Source: Leeuwenhoekiella blandensis MED217 (GTDB lineage: Bacteria > Bacteroidota > Bacteroidia > Flavobacteriales > Flavobacteriaceae). Taken from it: a stretch of DNA of 64,000 nucleotides. Positions 51,122 to 60,581 of this stretch are shown piece by piece (the first letter of the stretch is position 1; every line of letters begins with the position of its first letter). The translations under genes were made by a program, and so were the position numbers. The stretch lies in NCBI RefSeq assembly GCF_000152985.1, contig NZ_CH672395.1, forward strand, positions 4,065,823-4,129,822. The letters run 5' to 3'. The notes under the pieces are model-generated. The model saw only the letters and a program-made list of their open reading frames with translations, made no database searches and was not told the origin of the DNA.

Positions 51122-52543
51122 CTAATTTCTATAATCCAACGCAGGTTCTCGGTCTCCCAACAATGGAATATATTCAAAGTCTGCGCCTCGTTTTTCTTCA
51201 AATTCCTTTTTTGCAGCTTTAAGAATTGCCGGATCATCAAAAAGATCCATCCCGGTTTTAGCCATTGTTTTTGCAGCAACCATCATTCCCTTTACGCCAA
51301 TGCTGGTTCCTCCTGCAGCTACGGCTTGCCAACTGTGCGCTGGTGTTTCCGGTACCCAAGTTGCTGTATACAAGCCAACAGTTGGTACTGTAAAACTAAC
51401 ATCGCCCACATCGGTTGAACCACCCGCTTCGGGATTTGGGTTGTATTCACTTACACCTTCTACATTTTTAACATTAAGATCTGTGTTCAAACTTGCTGCG
51501 ATCTCCTCGGCAAACTCGCGTTCTTCTGGCGTATAGGTGTAACCTCCAACCTCTGTCAGGTTATCATACATAAGTTTTTGAAGCGTAAGATTGGGCAGTA
51601 ATTCGTGTGTACCGCCAATCATTTCATAATCCATTGTAGTACCGGTTCCTAAAGCTGCACCTTCAGCAGCTTTAACCATACGGTCAAAAACATCAATCAC
51701 CACATCTCGTGTCGTGTGGCGGGCGTAATAATACACCTCAGCAAAATCAGGCACTACGTTGGGCGCCTTTCCACCATCGGTGATTACATAATGAATACGC
51801 GTATCTTCAGGCACGTGCTCGCGCATCATATTCACCATATAATTCATCGCCTCTACCCCATCTAGTGCAGAACGTCCTTTCTCAGGCGCGCCCGCTGCGT
51901 GTGCTGCGATTCCGTGAAATCTAAATTTTGCCGATTTGTTTGCCAATGCCGCACCGGGATCGGCTCCGTTAGCATTGCCGGGATGCCAGTTGATCACCGC
52001 ATCTACATCATTAAAAAGTCCGGCTCTGGTAAGGTATACTTTACCTGATCCGCCTTCTTCTGCAGGGCAACCATAAAAGCGTATGGTGCCTGACTTTCCG
52101 GTTTCTTCAAGATATTTTTTGATGGTGATGGCAGCGGCGGTAGATGCGGTTCCAAATAAATGATGCCCACAAGCGTGACCGGCCACACCTCCATTAGATT
52201 CTTTATGTGCAACGGCTTTTTGCGATAAACCCGGCAAGGCATCGTATTCTCCTAAAACCGCGATCACCGGTTTACCTGAACCGTAACTCGCAATAAAAGC
52301 AGTAGGCATTCCTGCCACACCGGCTTCAACGGTAAAATCTTCTTCTTTTAAAGTTTCCTGAAGCAGCGCAACGCTTTGTTCTTCTTGATAACCCATTTCG
52401 GCAAATGACCAAATTTTATGCGCTATTTCACCGTAGGCTTCGGTGTTATCATCTAATTCTGAAATAAGCTTGGATTGCTTTTTTTGGGCCAAAAGAACAC
52501 CTGAAAGCAGTAAAAAACAAAAGAGAAACGTAATTTTTTTCAT
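51122..52543 (-). CDS. Exported M20-family amidohydrolase (AbgB-like)
   Basis: This 473-residue protein has a signal peptide (1-19, ending VLLAQ) and the M20 amidase layout. Metal ligands are in GVAGHACGHHLFG (His pair) with PAEEGGSGK (Glu), and a later dimerisation domain is present (RFHGIAAHAAGAPEKGRSALDGVEAM). Such enzymes hydrolyse N-acyl amino acids or p-aminobenzoyl-glutamate. The substrate is not predictable here. It is a single gene before the EnvC-like gene. Confidence 0.9.
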   Translation of the reverse strand: MKKITFLFCFLLLSGVLLAQKKQSKLISELDDNTEAYGEIAHKIWSFAEMGYQEEQSVALLQETLKEEDFTVEAGVAGMPTAFIASYGSGKPVIAVLGEYDALPGLSQKAVAHKESNGGVAGHACGHHLFGTASTAAAITIKKYLEETGKSGTIRFYGCPAEEGGSGKVYLTRAGLFNDVDAVINWHPGNANGADPGAALANKSAKFRFHGIAAHAAGAPEKGRSALDGVEAMNYMVNMMREHVPEDTRIHYVITDGGKAPNVVPDFAEVYYYARHTTRDVVIDVFDRMVKAAEGAALGTGTTMDYEMIGGTHELLPNLTLQKLMYDNLTEVGGYTYTPEEREFAEEIAASLNTDLNVKNVEGVSEYNPNPEAGGSTDVGDVSFTVPTVGLYTATWVPETPAHSWQAVAAGGTSIGVKGMMVAAKTMAKTGMDLFDDPAILKAAKKEFEEKRGADFEYIPLLGDREPALDYRN

Positions 52544-52613
52544 AAAAATGAGATTGAAGTATTTATGTTCTCCTAAAAATAAAACAATCTGTTTTTATGA
52601 ATTGATGCTCAAT

Positions 52614-53864
52614 TTACATATTATACACCCAATCTGCGGGGTTTAAACGCTCTGAATCTTTATAGACCAAAAATTTTAAAATGGTTTTTCCGTTGAAGGA
52701 ATTTTCAGCGATTTCACCTAAAGCTTGCTTGGTATTCACCTGATCATTAACCTTAACTTTAAGGTTTTTCAGGTTTTGATAAACGGTCAAGTAGTTTCCG
52801 TGGCGAATGAGAATGGTATAACCACCTCCACGTATGAGTTGTATTTGTTGAACTGTTCCTTTAAAGGCTGCACGCGCAACACTTCCGGGAGCAGTTTCTA
52901 TTTCTATACCACTGTTGTATGTTGTGATATTGGGCAAAGTAGGATGTCTTGAGGTACCGAATTTTTTATAAACTCTACCACGTTCTACAGGCCAATCCAT
53001 TCTACCCTTATTTGACGCAAAATCACTAGCCAATGCTTTGGCTGCAGGAGTAAGTGCAAATGTGGGCATGGCTCCCTTTTTGATCTCTCTTTCTGGTGCT
53101 GTTGCTCCACTTTCTTTTTTGGAAGCTGCAATGGCTTCTCGAATTAAACGATCGATCTCACGGTCAATGCGATTGGCTTCTGCCTGTTTTTTATTGATCT
53201 GCGCAACATAGGTAGATTCCTTTTCCCTAATGGTTGCAATTAAAGCATCTTGTTGCTTTTTCTCTTCTTCAAGCTTGGCTTGCTCTTTTTTGTTCTGAGC
53301 GATGAGTTGCTGTTTTTGTTCCTTTTGATCAATCAGCCTCGCATTGGTCTCTTGCAAAAGCGCTGTGCGTTCTTTAATCTGGTCGCCCTGTTTTTTACGG
53401 TAGTTGCTGTATTGTTTCATGTATTGCACCCGCTTGTACGCCTGCAAAAAACTCTCTGAAGACAACAAAAACATAATACGACTCTGACTGCTTTTACTCT
53501 TATACGATTTTTGAACCATCGCCGCATAGTCCTCCTTGAGCCGCTTTAGCTCGTCGCGCAATTCACTTATTTTATTGATGTTTTGATTGATCTTTTGCGT
53601 GAGCAAATTGGCTTGACTGTTGGTTACGCGAATCAAGTTTTGACGCGTTTTTATTTTAGAATCAAGATCTTCAACCTGGCTGAGCACATTAACTTCTTTC
53701 TGCTTATTGTTTTGTCGCAGCTTACTCAATTCTTCGATCTGACTCATCAAAGCCCGACGCTGGCGCTCCAGTTCTGCTTGCTTGTCTGTTTGTGCAAAAG
53801 CGAGCGTCGCACTAAGAAATAGCCCAAAAAACAACGTGTATTTAAAAAACGGCTTCAACTGCAT
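52614..53864 (-). CDS. EnvC-like coiled-coil protein with degenerate LytM domain
   Basis: This 416-residue protein has a signal peptide (1-24, ending AFAQ), a long coiled coil (about 30-260, Leu/Lys/Glu/Gln heptads) and a C-terminal LytM/M23 fold (about 300-416). The canonical metal ligands look lost: the HxxxD site is NSGIEIE, and the last motif reads LKFLVYK where catalytic forms have H-x-H. This is like E. coli EnvC, which activates amidases and does not cut itself. It starts at the last base of the DUF4292 gene stop. Confidence 0.88.
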   Translation of the reverse strand: MQLKPFFKYTLFFGLFLSATLAFAQTDKQAELERQRRALMSQIEELSKLRQNNKQKEVNVLSQVEDLDSKIKTRQNLIRVTNSQANLLTQKINQNINKISELRDELKRLKEDYAAMVQKSYKSKSSQSRIMFLLSSESFLQAYKRVQYMKQYSNYRKKQGDQIKERTALLQETNARLIDQKEQKQQLIAQNKKEQAKLEEEKKQQDALIATIREKESTYVAQINKKQAEANRIDREIDRLIREAIAASKKESGATAPEREIKKGAMPTFALTPAAKALASDFASNKGRMDWPVERGRVYKKFGTSRHPTLPNITTYNSGIEIETAPGSVARAAFKGTVQQIQLIRGGGYTILIRHGNYLTVYQNLKNLKVKVNDQVNTKQALGEIAENSFNGKTILKFLVYKDSERLNPADWVYNM

Positions 53865-54631
53865 TAAAGTTCGATTTCTTTTAATCCGCCAGGAATGTTA
53901 AACGGAAAGCTTACATCGGTATTAAAATCAACACCGCGATACGTAATGTCAATGGTAGTGGTTTTATCTGCTTCTTGTGCTTTTACGTGAATTTCTGACG
54001 GAAAGTATCCGTTTTGCTCCTGTACATAATCGCCGTAAGCAATCGTCAGGTTACGCTGTTCTGCCCGTTGTGCCAATCGTTGTTCCTGAAGTGTAAACGC
54101 TCCACTATTAAGATAAAAGAACAGATCAAATAAGGAAGACTGTTTGCGTGGCGCTACGACATAGCGCGCAGAAGTCGCCCCGGCGCTAAAACCACCACTT
54201 CTCAGATCGTAAATAGGCTGGCCAAGAAGTAAGGCTTCAACTTGATTATAATCGAGTTCTGTTCCCAACAAATCACTGAGTAGTTCAAAATCCCCATCAA
54301 AGTAAGTTCCTTCTATTTTCTCATAAAATTGAACACGATCTTTTGTGATCATGGCTTTGGCCAATGAAATTCCTAGAACCGAAGCACTCATCCAGATGGT
54401 TTCGCTTTTTTGCATACGCAAACTTACGGTGACACTTTGATTGGTATCAGGGTCTGAATATCTAATTTTTAATCGCGCAGCCAGCGTTTCAAAATCGGGA
54501 TGCGTATCGTAATGCGTTTTAATGATTTTTGCTGAAGCTAAATCTTCGGTTGAAGCGGTATTTTTTGTGGATTTACACGCCGCTAAACTCAGAATCACTA
54601 AAACTAAAATTCCTCTATAAATCAATTGCAT
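53864..54631 (-). CDS. DUF4292 lipoprotein
   Basis: This 255-residue lipoprotein has the lipobox SLAACKS (Cys19) and a LolA-like beta body (LRMQKSETIWMSASVLGISLAKAMITKD, FYEKIEGTYFDGDFELLSDLLG). DUF4292 proteins are conserved in Bacteroidota beside a TPR protein and an EnvC-like protein, as here: one base after the TPR gene and a one-base overlap with the EnvC-like gene. An envelope lipid or lipoprotein trafficking role is likely but unproven. Confidence 0.88.
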   Translation of the reverse strand: MQLIYRGILVLVILSLAACKSTKNTASTEDLASAKIIKTHYDTHPDFETLAARLKIRYSDPDTNQSVTVSLRMQKSETIWMSASVLGISLAKAMITKDRVQFYEKIEGTYFDGDFELLSDLLGTELDYNQVEALLLGQPIYDLRSGGFSAGATSARYVVAPRKQSSLFDLFFYLNSGAFTLQEQRLAQRAEQRNLTIAYGDYVQEQNGYFPSEIHVKAQEADKTTTIDITYRGVDFNTDVSFPFNIPGGLKEIEL

Positions 54632-54632
54632 A

Positions 54633-55979
54633 CTATTGTGTCAAATTTTTTAATCGTGTGCGGTACTCCGCTGCCTTTTCAGCATTGCCCAAAACTTCGT
54701 AACCGCGCGCCAGTTCGCTATAAAAATCAGCTTGCATCTGAGGATTTTCGATAACATAATCAACACCCATCTCCAGATAATCTACTGCTTGCTGTGCATT
54801 TCCCAACCCATTTTGTGCTACGCCGTAAACCAAATAGAACACGGCTTGTGCCGGATAAAACGCCAAAGCTTCTTCACTTAAGGTTGCTGCCTTTTCAAAT
54901 TGCTGCGCCTGAAGCTGAAGCAACATCAAATTACGCAACACGTTTACATCATTAGGATTTTTTTGATACGCTGCCTCGTAGTAGGATAACGCTTTGGTTT
55001 TGTCATTATTTTTCAAATAATAAGCACCAAGCTCCTCATTGACGTCTGTAGCTTCAGTTTCAGAAAATAATGCGATCGCTTGCTCAAGTTCTGGTTCATA
55101 TTCTGGATTTCGGTCTACAAAAATTAAAAAATCATTGAGCACGCTGTGCTTTGCTTTAGCTTCAATTTTTGAACTTTTCATCACGCGCTCTAAAGACTTG
55201 AAAGCCTGCTCTACTTCTTTTTGCTCCAGATTAAATTTATAAAGCGCCAGATGTACTTCGTCTGCATTAGGATTTATTTTAAGCAGCTTTTGTGCTGTTT
55301 GATAGGCTTGTTGCGTCTTACCTTGCTCGCTATAAACGTAAATTAAATTCAGGTAGTTTTTCTCGTTTTGTGGATTTTCAGCAATAGCACTTAGAAGTCT
55401 TTTTTCTTGATAATCGCCGCCACTTAACGCCAACGCCTGCTCTCGTATCTGGTTGCGATATGCATCTTTACCCAATGCTTCATCCAATTCATCGAGCACC
55501 GCGATTGCCTTTTCAAAAGCGCCTTGGCGCACATAAATGCGCGCAAGATCTTCTTTATACCGAATGTCGAATTTTGCCAAATCCTGTACCAGATCAATCG
55601 CCTTTTCAAAATCCTGACGCGCATAATACACTTCGTACAAGGCTTCCATGATATCGCGTTGATTCGGTTTGAGTTGTAGGGCCTTGAGGTAATTGTTTTC
55701 AGCCTCCTGAACCTGACCCAAAGCAGCTAGATTTTTTGCTTTTTCAAAATAAAGAATCGGCTCTTCGGGGCGCAGCGCGATACACTTGTCTAATGCCTGC
55801 ACCGCACGATCGTAATTCTCGATGCCTTTCTGCTTTAAGGCTTCAAAGAAAGATTCTTGAAAAGCATCGGTAACGTCTTCGAGTTCGTCTACATTCACGT
55901 CTTGTAAAGGAGTAGGTTCTTGGGCTTCCGCCAACGGCGAAAACAACAATAACATCCCTAAAAACGCGAGCTTTTTCAT
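54633..55979 (-). CDS. Exported tetratricopeptide repeat protein
   Basis: This 448-residue protein has a signal peptide (1-19, ending AEAQE) and about nine to ten TPR-like units covering most of the length (for example PILYFEKAKNLAALGQVQEA and KALSYYEAAYQKNPND). TPR scaffolds hold other proteins. It is the first of the TPR-DUF4292-EnvC group, 9 bases after the nucleotidyltransferase gene. Confidence 0.9.
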   Translation of the reverse strand: MKKLAFLGMLLLFSPLAEAQEPTPLQDVNVDELEDVTDAFQESFFEALKQKGIENYDRAVQALDKCIALRPEEPILYFEKAKNLAALGQVQEAENNYLKALQLKPNQRDIMEALYEVYYARQDFEKAIDLVQDLAKFDIRYKEDLARIYVRQGAFEKAIAVLDELDEALGKDAYRNQIREQALALSGGDYQEKRLLSAIAENPQNEKNYLNLIYVYSEQGKTQQAYQTAQKLLKINPNADEVHLALYKFNLEQKEVEQAFKSLERVMKSSKIEAKAKHSVLNDFLIFVDRNPEYEPELEQAIALFSETEATDVNEELGAYYLKNNDKTKALSYYEAAYQKNPNDVNVLRNLMLLQLQAQQFEKAATLSEEALAFYPAQAVFYLVYGVAQNGLGNAQQAVDYLEMGVDYVIENPQMQADFYSELARGYEVLGNAEKAAEYRTRLKNLTQ

Positions 55980-55988
55980 CTAACTAGT

Positions 55989-56999
55989 TTAAATCAGCTC
56001 AGAATAATCGCCAATGCTGATCGCTGTAAAGTTACCATCGAATTTAGCATAATTACCAATCATGGCATTTTTTAACTGTGCATTAGTGACTTGGCTATAC
56101 TTCTGAATCAAACTTTGTTCTATGGTACTGTTTTCAATAATTGTGCCTTCGCCAATCGAAACATTAGGTCCTACCGTCGCATCTTTTATCACAGCGTTTT
56201 CCCCAATAAAACAAGGCGGAATGATAGAAGCATTTTCAAGTTTTGCCGAAGACGCAACGAGATGCGCTCCTTCTTTTTGCAAAAACTGAAGCATTCTACC
56301 ATTAGTTTCAACTGTTACGTTTTTATTACCACAGTCCATCCACTCGTCGATCTTGCCTGGTTTAAAGGTATAGCCTTTTGACTGCATTTGCTTGATCCCG
56401 TCATTGATCTGGTATTCTCCACCGTGCATCAATTTGGCATCCAGAACGGCCTGTAATTCCTCTTTAAGCACTGCAGCTTCTTTAAAATAGTAGATCCCAA
56501 TTACGGCCAAGTCAGATACAAACTCTTTTGGTTTTTCTACAAGACCTTCGATCTCATTACTTGAATTAAGCGAAACCACGCCATAGGCTTCAGGGTTTTT
56601 CACTTGTTTTACCCAGATCACACTGTCTGCTTCTTTATCTAAGGTAAAGTCCGCTCTAAAGAGTGTATCTGCATAAGCGATCACACATGGACCACTTAAA
56701 GATTCTTGCGCACACATAATGGCGTGTCCCGTTCCTAAAGGCTTATCCTGATAGTAAATGCTTCCTTTTGCACCGAGATTTTTTGCGATTTGCTTCAGGT
56801 TTTCTTCGGTTTCCTCGCCAAAGTCTTCTGCAATCACATAGGCTACTTCTTCAATATTCTCGTCAAGAACATGAGCAATATCTTCTACAAGACGCTGCAC
56901 GATAGGTTTGCCCGCAATAGGAATAAGCGGTTTTGGGATGGTTAAGGTATGTGGTCTAAGTCGCGAGCCGCGACCTGCCATTGGGACAATTATTTTCAT
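55989..56999 (-). CDS. Sugar nucleotidyltransferase with left-handed beta-helix
   Basis: This 336-residue enzyme has the N-terminal nucleotide-binding motif GRGSRLRPHTLTIPKPLIPI (residues about 8-27), with the catalytic Arg and Lys. The sugar-binding middle (GTGHAIMCAQ, YADTLFRADF, VEKPKEF) and a C-terminal hexapeptide-repeat helix (GENAVIKDATVGPNVSIGEG) follow. It activates a sugar-1-phosphate to an NDP-sugar; the exact sugar is uncertain. The neighbours are envelope genes, and a flippase is nearby. Confidence 0.9.
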   Translation of the reverse strand: MKIIVPMAGRGSRLRPHTLTIPKPLIPIAGKPIVQRLVEDIAHVLDENIEEVAYVIAEDFGEETEENLKQIAKNLGAKGSIYYQDKPLGTGHAIMCAQESLSGPCVIAYADTLFRADFTLDKEADSVIWVKQVKNPEAYGVVSLNSSNEIEGLVEKPKEFVSDLAVIGIYYFKEAAVLKEELQAVLDAKLMHGGEYQINDGIKQMQSKGYTFKPGKIDEWMDCGNKNVTVETNGRMLQFLQKEGAHLVASSAKLENASIIPPCFIGENAVIKDATVGPNVSIGEGTIIENSTIEQSLIQKYSQVTNAQLKNAMIGNYAKFDGNFTAISIGDYSELI

Positions 57000-57045
57000 A
57001 AGCTTATGTTCTGGTTGTTCCCTGCAAAAGAAACGTGAATTAAAA

Positions 57046-57086
57046 ACTCGAAATGTAAATTGAAAATCTGGTGGTGCATTTCGAGT
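57046..57086 (-). terminator. Likely terminator of dut
   Basis: ACTCGAAATG and CATTTCGAGT form a 10-bp stem. On the minus strand a T run follows the stem in the dut-nucleotidyltransferase gap. Confidence 0.5.
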
Positions 57087-57099
57087 CTAGTTTACATTT

Positions 57100-57534
57100 T
57101 TACTTGGTTCCGGTACTGCCAAAGCCACCGGCGCCGCGTGCGGTCTCGCTCAACACTTCAACTTCATTCCAGTCGGCGCGCTCATGTTTTGCGATCACAA
57201 GCTGGGCGATACGCTCGCCATTTTCTATGGTAAAATCTTCGTTAGAAAGGTTGACCAAAATCACGCCTATCTCCCCTCTATAATCGGCATCAATAGTTCC
57301 CGGAGCGTTGAGTACGGTAATTCCCTTTTTTGCTGCAAGGCCACTGCGTGGTCTAACTTGCGCTTCGATACCCACGGATAGCTCAATAAACAAACCGGTT
57401 TTTACGATAGTGCGCTCTAAAGGCTTTAAGGTTACCGGTGCATCAAGTGCGGCCCTAAGATCCATTCCTGCCGAAGCTTCGGTCTCATAATGCGGTAGCT
57501 CGTGATTGGATGTATTGATGATATTTATTTGCAT
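57100..57534 (-). CDS. dut: dUTP pyrophosphatase
   Basis: This 144-residue trimeric enzyme hydrolyses dUTP to dUMP and PPi. All five motifs are present: [43 protein letters not shown] and [10 protein letters not shown]. The ATG at 57534 (MQINIINTS) is preferred over a GTG seven codons upstream. It follows the flippase gene by 35 bases. Confidence 0.95.
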   Translation of the reverse strand: MQINIINTSNHELPHYETEASAGMDLRAALDAPVTLKPLERTIVKTGLFIELSVGIEAQVRPRSGLAAKKGITVLNAPGTIDADYRGEIGVILVNLSNEDFTIENGERIAQLVIAKHERADWNEVEVLSETARGAGGFGSTGTK

Positions 57535-57569
57535 AGTATATATTGTTTCTTCCACAAGGTGGAAATCTT

Positions 57570-59006
57570 TTAGTTTTTATTCCGTCCTAAAATGGCTAGC
57601 AATTCTTTGTATTCCAGCACGAATATTAATCCTGCAAAAGCCAGAAGGATTGCAGTATTTACTCCATAATTTGATCTGAAAAAATAAAAAGAGATCAAAG
57701 CTCCGGCTGTGGCCACGAGGAGATACATACTGATTCTGCTCACATTGTAGGGGATTTGGTAATTATTTTGACCGTAAAAGTACGAAATCAACATCATCGT
57801 ACCATAAGCCACAAGAGTCGTATATGCTGAAGCCATAAAACCAAGAATGGGTATAAAATACCAATTGAGACCAATGGTTAATACAGCTCCAAGAATTGAA
57901 AAGTACATTCCGTATTGGGTTTTATCGGTAAGCTTGTACCACACCGATAGGTTGTGGTAAATTCCCAAGAACAAATTGGCCAAAAGAATATACGGCACGA
58001 TCTCTATAGCTTTATAATAGCTAGAATCACTGATCAAAAGCTCTTTAAAAAAGTCGATAAAGCACACGATAAAAAGTAAGCCTGAAGCTCCTACAACCAC
58101 AAAATATTTTAAAATGGTAGCATAGGTCGTTGGAGCATTTTTATTTTTTGCGTGACTAAAGAAAAATGGTTCTGCTCCCAAGCGAAAGGCCTGTATAAAG
58201 ATGGTCATAAATACCGCTAACTTATAACATCCTGAATAGGCTCCCATAATATCCTTATCGAGCATATTGCCTATAAGGAGTTTATCAAGGTTTTCATTTA
58301 CCACAAATGCCAAACCGGCGACCATCACCGGCCAGCCATAGCGCCAAAGCTGAGCGAATAAGGCTTTATCAAAAACAAGCTTTATTCTAAAAAAATCAGG
58401 AGCTATCAAGAGAAAGGTCACTGCACTGGCGGCTAAGTTGGCCGCAAAAATATACGTGAGCAAATCATCTGAAGTATACCAACTCAACTGAAGATTAAAT
58501 TCTGGTATCGCCCACAAGAAAAAAATATTGAGCAGGACATAGATTGCCAGATTGGTAAGTTTAATTCCTGCAAAGCGTAACGCTTTACCTTTTGCGCGCA
58601 AATACGCAAAAGGAGCTACTACAAGCGCGTCTAAAATAGCAACACCTAATAGATAGCCAAAATATTCAACGGGCAGCTCTAAGGCGTCGGTAATGGGTCT
58701 ACGCAACGCATAAAGCACACCAAAGGCGACAATAGATGTTGTAGTAAGGGCAATTAGAACTGTGCTGTAGACTTTGTTTTGATTTTCAGCTTTAGAAAAA
58801 AAACGAAAAAAAGCCGTTTCCATACCGTAAGCCAATAACACATTCAAAAAAGCTGCACCCACGTAAAACGCAGTATTATCTGCATAACCCGAAGTCTCAA
58901 GGCTGTCTGTATGCAAACTAATGAGAAACAGGTTCATCAATCTTGGCAGTATCGTTGCCAACCCGTAAACCGCAGTATCTTTTACAAAACCTTTAAGTAC
59001 GCTCAA
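57570..59006 (-). CDS. Polysaccharide flippase (MATE/Wzx-like)
   Basis: This 478-residue inner-membrane protein has 12 to 14 hydrophobic helices and the family start [19 protein letters not shown]. It also has the segment [16 protein letters not shown] and later helices with loops rich in Tyr and Gly. Relatives flip lipid-linked sugar units for surface polysaccharide or peptidoglycan. It starts with TTG at 59006 and is followed by dut and the NDP-sugar enzyme gene. Confidence 0.88.
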   Translation of the reverse strand: MSVLKGFVKDTAVYGLATILPRLMNLFLISLHTDSLETSGYADNTAFYVGAAFLNVLLAYGMETAFFRFFSKAENQNKVYSTVLIALTTTSIVAFGVLYALRRPITDALELPVEYFGYLLGVAILDALVVAPFAYLRAKGKALRFAGIKLTNLAIYVLLNIFFLWAIPEFNLQLSWYTSDDLLTYIFAANLAASAVTFLLIAPDFFRIKLVFDKALFAQLWRYGWPVMVAGLAFVVNENLDKLLIGNMLDKDIMGAYSGCYKLAVFMTIFIQAFRLGAEPFFFSHAKNKNAPTTYATILKYFVVVGASGLLFIVCFIDFFKELLISDSSYYKAIEIVPYILLANLFLGIYHNLSVWYKLTDKTQYGMYFSILGAVLTIGLNWYFIPILGFMASAYTTLVAYGTMMLISYFYGQNNYQIPYNVSRISMYLLVATAGALISFYFFRSNYGVNTAILLAFAGLIFVLEYKELLAILGRNKN

Positions 59007-59079
59007 AGAAGTTCGATTTTTTCCATTTAAAAATAACTATTCTGAAGCAATCCAGAACCGAGACTGCTTCGCTTTCTCC

Positions 59080-59502
59080 TTATTTAACCTCCAGAATGGT
59101 ATAAAAGGTCATATCCCCCACTTTGTATTCTAGTAAGGCTTCATTTTTCTGAATTTTAAAAGGAGTTTCAGCCGGAATCTGAGGCAATGGATTTTGCGCT
59201 TCTTCCTTCCGATCTACAGAAAGAATACGATCTTCTGAATTTGCCGGAACTGTCGAGAAGGTTGCATAATACAAGTTGGTATCTTCCCAGCGCACTTCTG
59301 ACTTTTTATTCTGAAAATACACATATTCAAAACTAACCTCCTCTGGGATACTTTTGACCACAAATTGTACTCTTTGAGTTTTATTTACTGAAGTTTTTTG
59401 AGTCGTTTTTTCAATCTCAAATGGCGGATTTTTAACGAGCTCGCTACTGCCTCCACAAGACAGCAATGTCATTAAAAAAAGTGCCGATACTAAGTTTTTC
59501 AT
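59080..59502 (-). CDS. Small lipoprotein of unknown function
   Basis: This 140-residue protein has a lipoprotein signal (LLSCGGSS, Cys about 16) and a short beta-rich body with VQFVVKSIPEEVSFEYVYFQ and a C-terminal DMTFYTILEVK. I do not recognise a family. It is on the same strand as, and upstream of, the flippase gene and is separated from the ATP synthase genes by a terminator. Confidence 0.75.
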   Translation of the reverse strand: MKNLVSALFLMTLLSCGGSSELVKNPPFEIEKTTQKTSVNKTQRVQFVVKSIPEEVSFEYVYFQNKKSEVRWEDTNLYYATFSTVPANSEDRILSVDRKEEAQNPLPQIPAETPFKIQKNEALLEYKVGDMTFYTILEVK

Positions 59503-59574
59503 AATCGAGTAGATTGGGTTTACAAAACTAACGTAAGGATTGTTTGGGTCTTATGTTATCAATAAACTATTTGC

Positions 59575-59601
59575 GGCATCCCGATAGCTATCGTGACATG
59601 C
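59575..59601. repeat. REP-like palindrome around CGATAGCTATCG
   Basis: The core CGATAGCTATCG (59582-59593) is a perfect 12-base palindrome within a longer imperfect one (GCAT...ATGC at the outside). Similar TCCCGATAGCTATCGGGA sequences are, to my recollection, dispersed in flavobacterial genomes. Confidence 0.4.
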
Positions 59602-59624
59602 TAGAAAATACTTTGGCGGTAGCC

Positions 59625-59654
59625 ATAAAAAAAGCCTTGCACTTGCAAGGCTTT
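59625..59654 (-). terminator. Intrinsic terminator of the ATP synthase operon
   Basis: AAAGCCTTGCA and TGCAAGGCTTT form an 11-bp stem, followed on the minus strand by a T run, 22 bases after the atpG stop. Confidence 0.85.
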
Positions 59655-59676
59655 AAGATATGAAATAAAATAATTT

Positions 59677-60552
59677 CTAGTTATTTAATGCTTCTGCACC
59701 ACCTACGATCTCAAGAATCTCGTTTGTAATAGCAGCCTGACGCGCTTTGTTATACGTTAGTTTAAGTTGATCTCTCAACTCGGTCGCATTATCTGTTGCT
59801 TTATGCATCGCCGTCATACGTGCACCGTGCTCACTTGCTACAGAATCTCTGATTCCTTTGAAGAATTGTGTTTTTAAAGCTTTAGGTATAAGCTGCTTTA
59901 CAATCTCTTCTTTTGATGGTTCAAAAATATAATCTGCAGTATTTGCCGGAGTTACATCTTCAAATTGCTCTTTTAAAGGAACAATAGGTAAAAACTGCTC
60001 ACGGGTTACGATTTGCGTAGCGGCATTTTTGAAGGAATTATAAAGCAATTCTACTTTATCGTAAGTCCCTTCTGTAAACAAATTCATTGCACGCTCAGCG
60101 ATCGCTTCAACATTCTCAAAAGTCAAATCATCAAAGATCTCACTGTCATTAAAAATCACAGTGTGCGATTTTTTCAGAATGTCATTTGCTTTTTTACCAA
60201 TGGTTAAAAAGTGTACTTCTTTACCTGCGTAAACGTTCTCAGCAATGTTTTTAGCTTCTTTTATGATGTTTGAGTTGAAAGCACCTGCTAGACCTCTGTT
60301 TGAAGAGATCGCTACAACAAGTACTTTTTCAACAGGGCGTTCTTCTGCAAAACGACTCCCGCTATCCCCTTCCATAGAAGCGCTAAGATTTTGAAGCAAC
60401 TCGGTTAACTTATCAGAATAAGGGCGCATTGCTGTAATAGCATCCTGAGCCTTCTTCAACTTTGCAGCAGACACCATTTTCATAGCGCTGGTAATCTGCA
60501 TCGTAGAAGATACTGATGATATCCGGTTACGTATTTCCTTTAAATTTGCCAT
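59677..60552 (-). CDS. atpG: ATP synthase subunit gamma
   Basis: This 291-residue central shaft subunit has the N-terminal block IRNRISSVSSTMQITSAMKMVSAAKL and the C-terminal EHGARMTAMHKATDNATELR block, both conserved, as are the long terminal helices. It couples c-ring rotation to catalysis in the alpha3-beta3 ring. It is the last gene of the operon here. The usual next genes atpD and atpC are missing, and a terminator follows. Confidence 0.96.
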   Translation of the reverse strand: MANLKEIRNRISSVSSTMQITSAMKMVSAAKLKKAQDAITAMRPYSDKLTELLQNLSASMEGDSGSRFAEERPVEKVLVVAISSNRGLAGAFNSNIIKEAKNIAENVYAGKEVHFLTIGKKANDILKKSHTVIFNDSEIFDDLTFENVEAIAERAMNLFTEGTYDKVELLYNSFKNAATQIVTREQFLPIVPLKEQFEDVTPANTADYIFEPSKEEIVKQLIPKALKTQFFKGIRDSVASEHGARMTAMHKATDNATELRDQLKLTYNKARQAAITNEILEIVGGAEALNN

Positions 60553-60581
60553 TTATTTAATGGTTTCTTACTAGGCGAAAA

